Shown: positions 6,380-6,652 of the stretch, one piece after another
Layout: each line of letters starts with the position of its first letter
Position numbering within the stretch: the first letter of the stretch is position 1
Origin: an uncultured Clostridia bacterium
GTDB lineage: Bacteria; Bacillota; Clostridia; Christensenellales; Borkfalkiaceae
Length of the DNA stretch: 6,652 nucleotides
Assembly (NCBI GenBank): GCA_958419945.1
Contig: CATZIC010000078.1
Span: 1-6,652 of the forward strand
Direction of reading: 5' to 3'
The notes under the pieces: model-generated
What the model was told of the DNA's origin: nothing
Database searches by the model: none
Seen by the model: only the letters and a program-made list of their open reading frames with translations
Made by a program: the position numbers and the translations under genes

Positions 6380-6412
6380 CATTTAAGGCGAAATCCGCCG
6401 ATAGCGATTTTT
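6362..6412 (+). terminator. Alternative leader hairpin T3, mutually exclusive with T2
   Basis: The falling arm of T2, CGTTATCGGTGG (6362-6373), can instead pair with CCGCCGATAGCG (6395-6406): 12 continuous bp with two G-U pairs, a 21-nt loop, then A and TTTTT (6408-6412). It uses the same bases as the T2 stem, so the two cannot coexist. It is terminator-shaped, but the large loop makes it less certain than T2. Confidence 0.55.
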
Positions 6413-6432
6413 CAAAAACAAAAATCAAAATC

Positions 6433-6438
6433 GGAGGG
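6433..6438 (+). promoter_or_regulatory. Ribosome binding site of the partial 3' gene
   Basis: GGAGGG lies 8 nt before ATG 6447, close to the ideal, and is much stronger than those of galT, galK and galM. It fixes the start of the truncated gene. Confidence 0.8.
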
Positions 6439-6446
6439 TTTCACTC

Positions 6447-6652
6447 ATGGCAAAGATTTATTTCATTAACGCACGGGGCAAAAAAGTATCGGTAGAGGTA
6501 TCGGAAGAATTTGCAAAGCAATACCGTGAGAGCTTGCGGGAAGAATGGCGGGGCGACGCCTACGAGAAATACTATACAAAATCATTGGACGGTATTATCG
6601 AGGCGGGGCGAGATTTTGAGGACGGACAAGCCGACGTGGAAGAAATATTCGA
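6447..6652 (+). CDS. N-terminus of a putative mobile-element sigma-70-like regulator (3' end outside window)
   Basis: The frame runs for 68 complete codons to the window edge without a stop. It starts with a short beta-strand pattern, KIYFINARGKKVSVEVSEEF (3-22), then a charged helix with REEWR (31-35), AYEKYYTKSLDGIIEAGRDFED (38-59) and an acidic stretch, DVEEIF. From memory this arrangement (beta-hairpin, EEWR, then SLDxxxExGxxFxD) matches the N-terminus of small sigma-70-like helix-turn-helix proteins carried by Bacillota integrative and conjugative elements, often near serine recombinase genes. The DNA-binding half would be outside the window, so function is inferred. The GGAGGG at 8 nt and the start of the pattern at residue 2 support this start. 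Expression is probably gated by the upstream tandem terminators. Confidence 0.6.
   Translation, partial: MAKIYFINARGKKVSVEVSEEFAKQYRESLREEWRGDAYEKYYTKSLDGIIEAGRDFEDGQADVEEIF

Larger units (their letters stand above)
6274..6438 (+). promoter_or_regulatory. Structured attenuator-like leader of the downstream gene
   Basis: Three terminator-shaped hairpins lie in 140 nt directly before a gene with a strong Shine-Dalgarno. GACTAAACC in the rising arm of T1 (6288-6296) is a perfect 9-nt complement of GGTTTAGTC in the arm and loop of T2 (6351-6359), which would disrupt both. CGATTTT (6405-6411) is also complementary to AAAATCG (6427-6433), reaching the first G of the Shine-Dalgarno. Serial terminators with competing pairings fit transcription attenuation or antitermination, but the trigger is unknown. 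Confidence 0.6.
6061..6652. mobile_element. Possible edge of an integrative mobile element
   Basis: After the terminator at 6060 the DNA changes character: an AT-rich non-coding stretch, a multi-hairpin leader, then a gene resembling conjugative-element sigma-like regulators. The zinc-ribbon gene before it is also of a kind carried by phages and conjugative elements, so the border could equally lie between galM and 5831. No integrase, terminal repeat or target-site duplication is visible in the window, so the limits given are only a guess. Confidence 0.35.

Noticed and set aside
1..6652. CRISPR array, tRNA or rRNA genes, insertion sequence
   Set aside because: No regularly spaced repeats, no tRNA-like cloverleaf or conserved rRNA stretch, and no transposase or terminal inverted repeats were seen.

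Overview
The window looks like a piece of a low-to-mid-GC Bacillota genome, most likely an uncultured gut clostridium. The evidence is the class II (Firmicutes-type) galactose-1-phosphate uridylyltransferase, the codon style, and the downstream gene, which resembles the sigma-like genes of clostridial conjugative elements. The lineage is inferred, not proven.

Positions 1-5733 hold a tight plus-strand operon for lactose or beta-galactoside breakdown. It starts with the C-terminal two thirds of a GH42 beta-galactosidase, whose 5' end lies outside the window. After 13 nt comes galE, then galT, galK and galM, each joined to the gene before by a 4-nt ATGA stop/start overlap. The logic is complete: GH42 releases galactose, GalM converts beta- to alpha-galactose, GalK phosphorylates it, GalT exchanges the UMP moiety with UDP-glucose, and GalE regenerates UDP-glucose. 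No transporter or regulator is visible. All key catalytic residues I looked for are present.

Positions 5734-5831 are a 98-nt spacer with a 7-bp inverted repeat around a run of seven G. No U-tract terminator follows galM. Positions 5832-6032 encode a 66-residue protein with two CxxC knuckles, resembling Com-type or Cys-rich zinc ribbons of phages and conjugative elements. A clear intrinsic terminator begins on its stop codon.

Positions 6061-6446 have no convincing protein gene. The first 210 nt are AT-rich. The last 170 nt are an unusually structured leader: a 21-bp terminator hairpin (T1), a second terminator (T2), and a third terminator-like hairpin (T3) that shares an arm with T2, so the two cannot coexist. 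The rising arm of T1 also has a perfect 9-nt complement in the arm/loop of T2. A good Shine-Dalgarno then starts a gene cut by the window end (6447-6652), which I read as the N-terminus of a mobile-element sigma-70-like regulator. The leader looks like an attenuation switch at the edge of an integrated element, and it is the most interesting part of the window. The element border cannot be fixed from this sequence alone.
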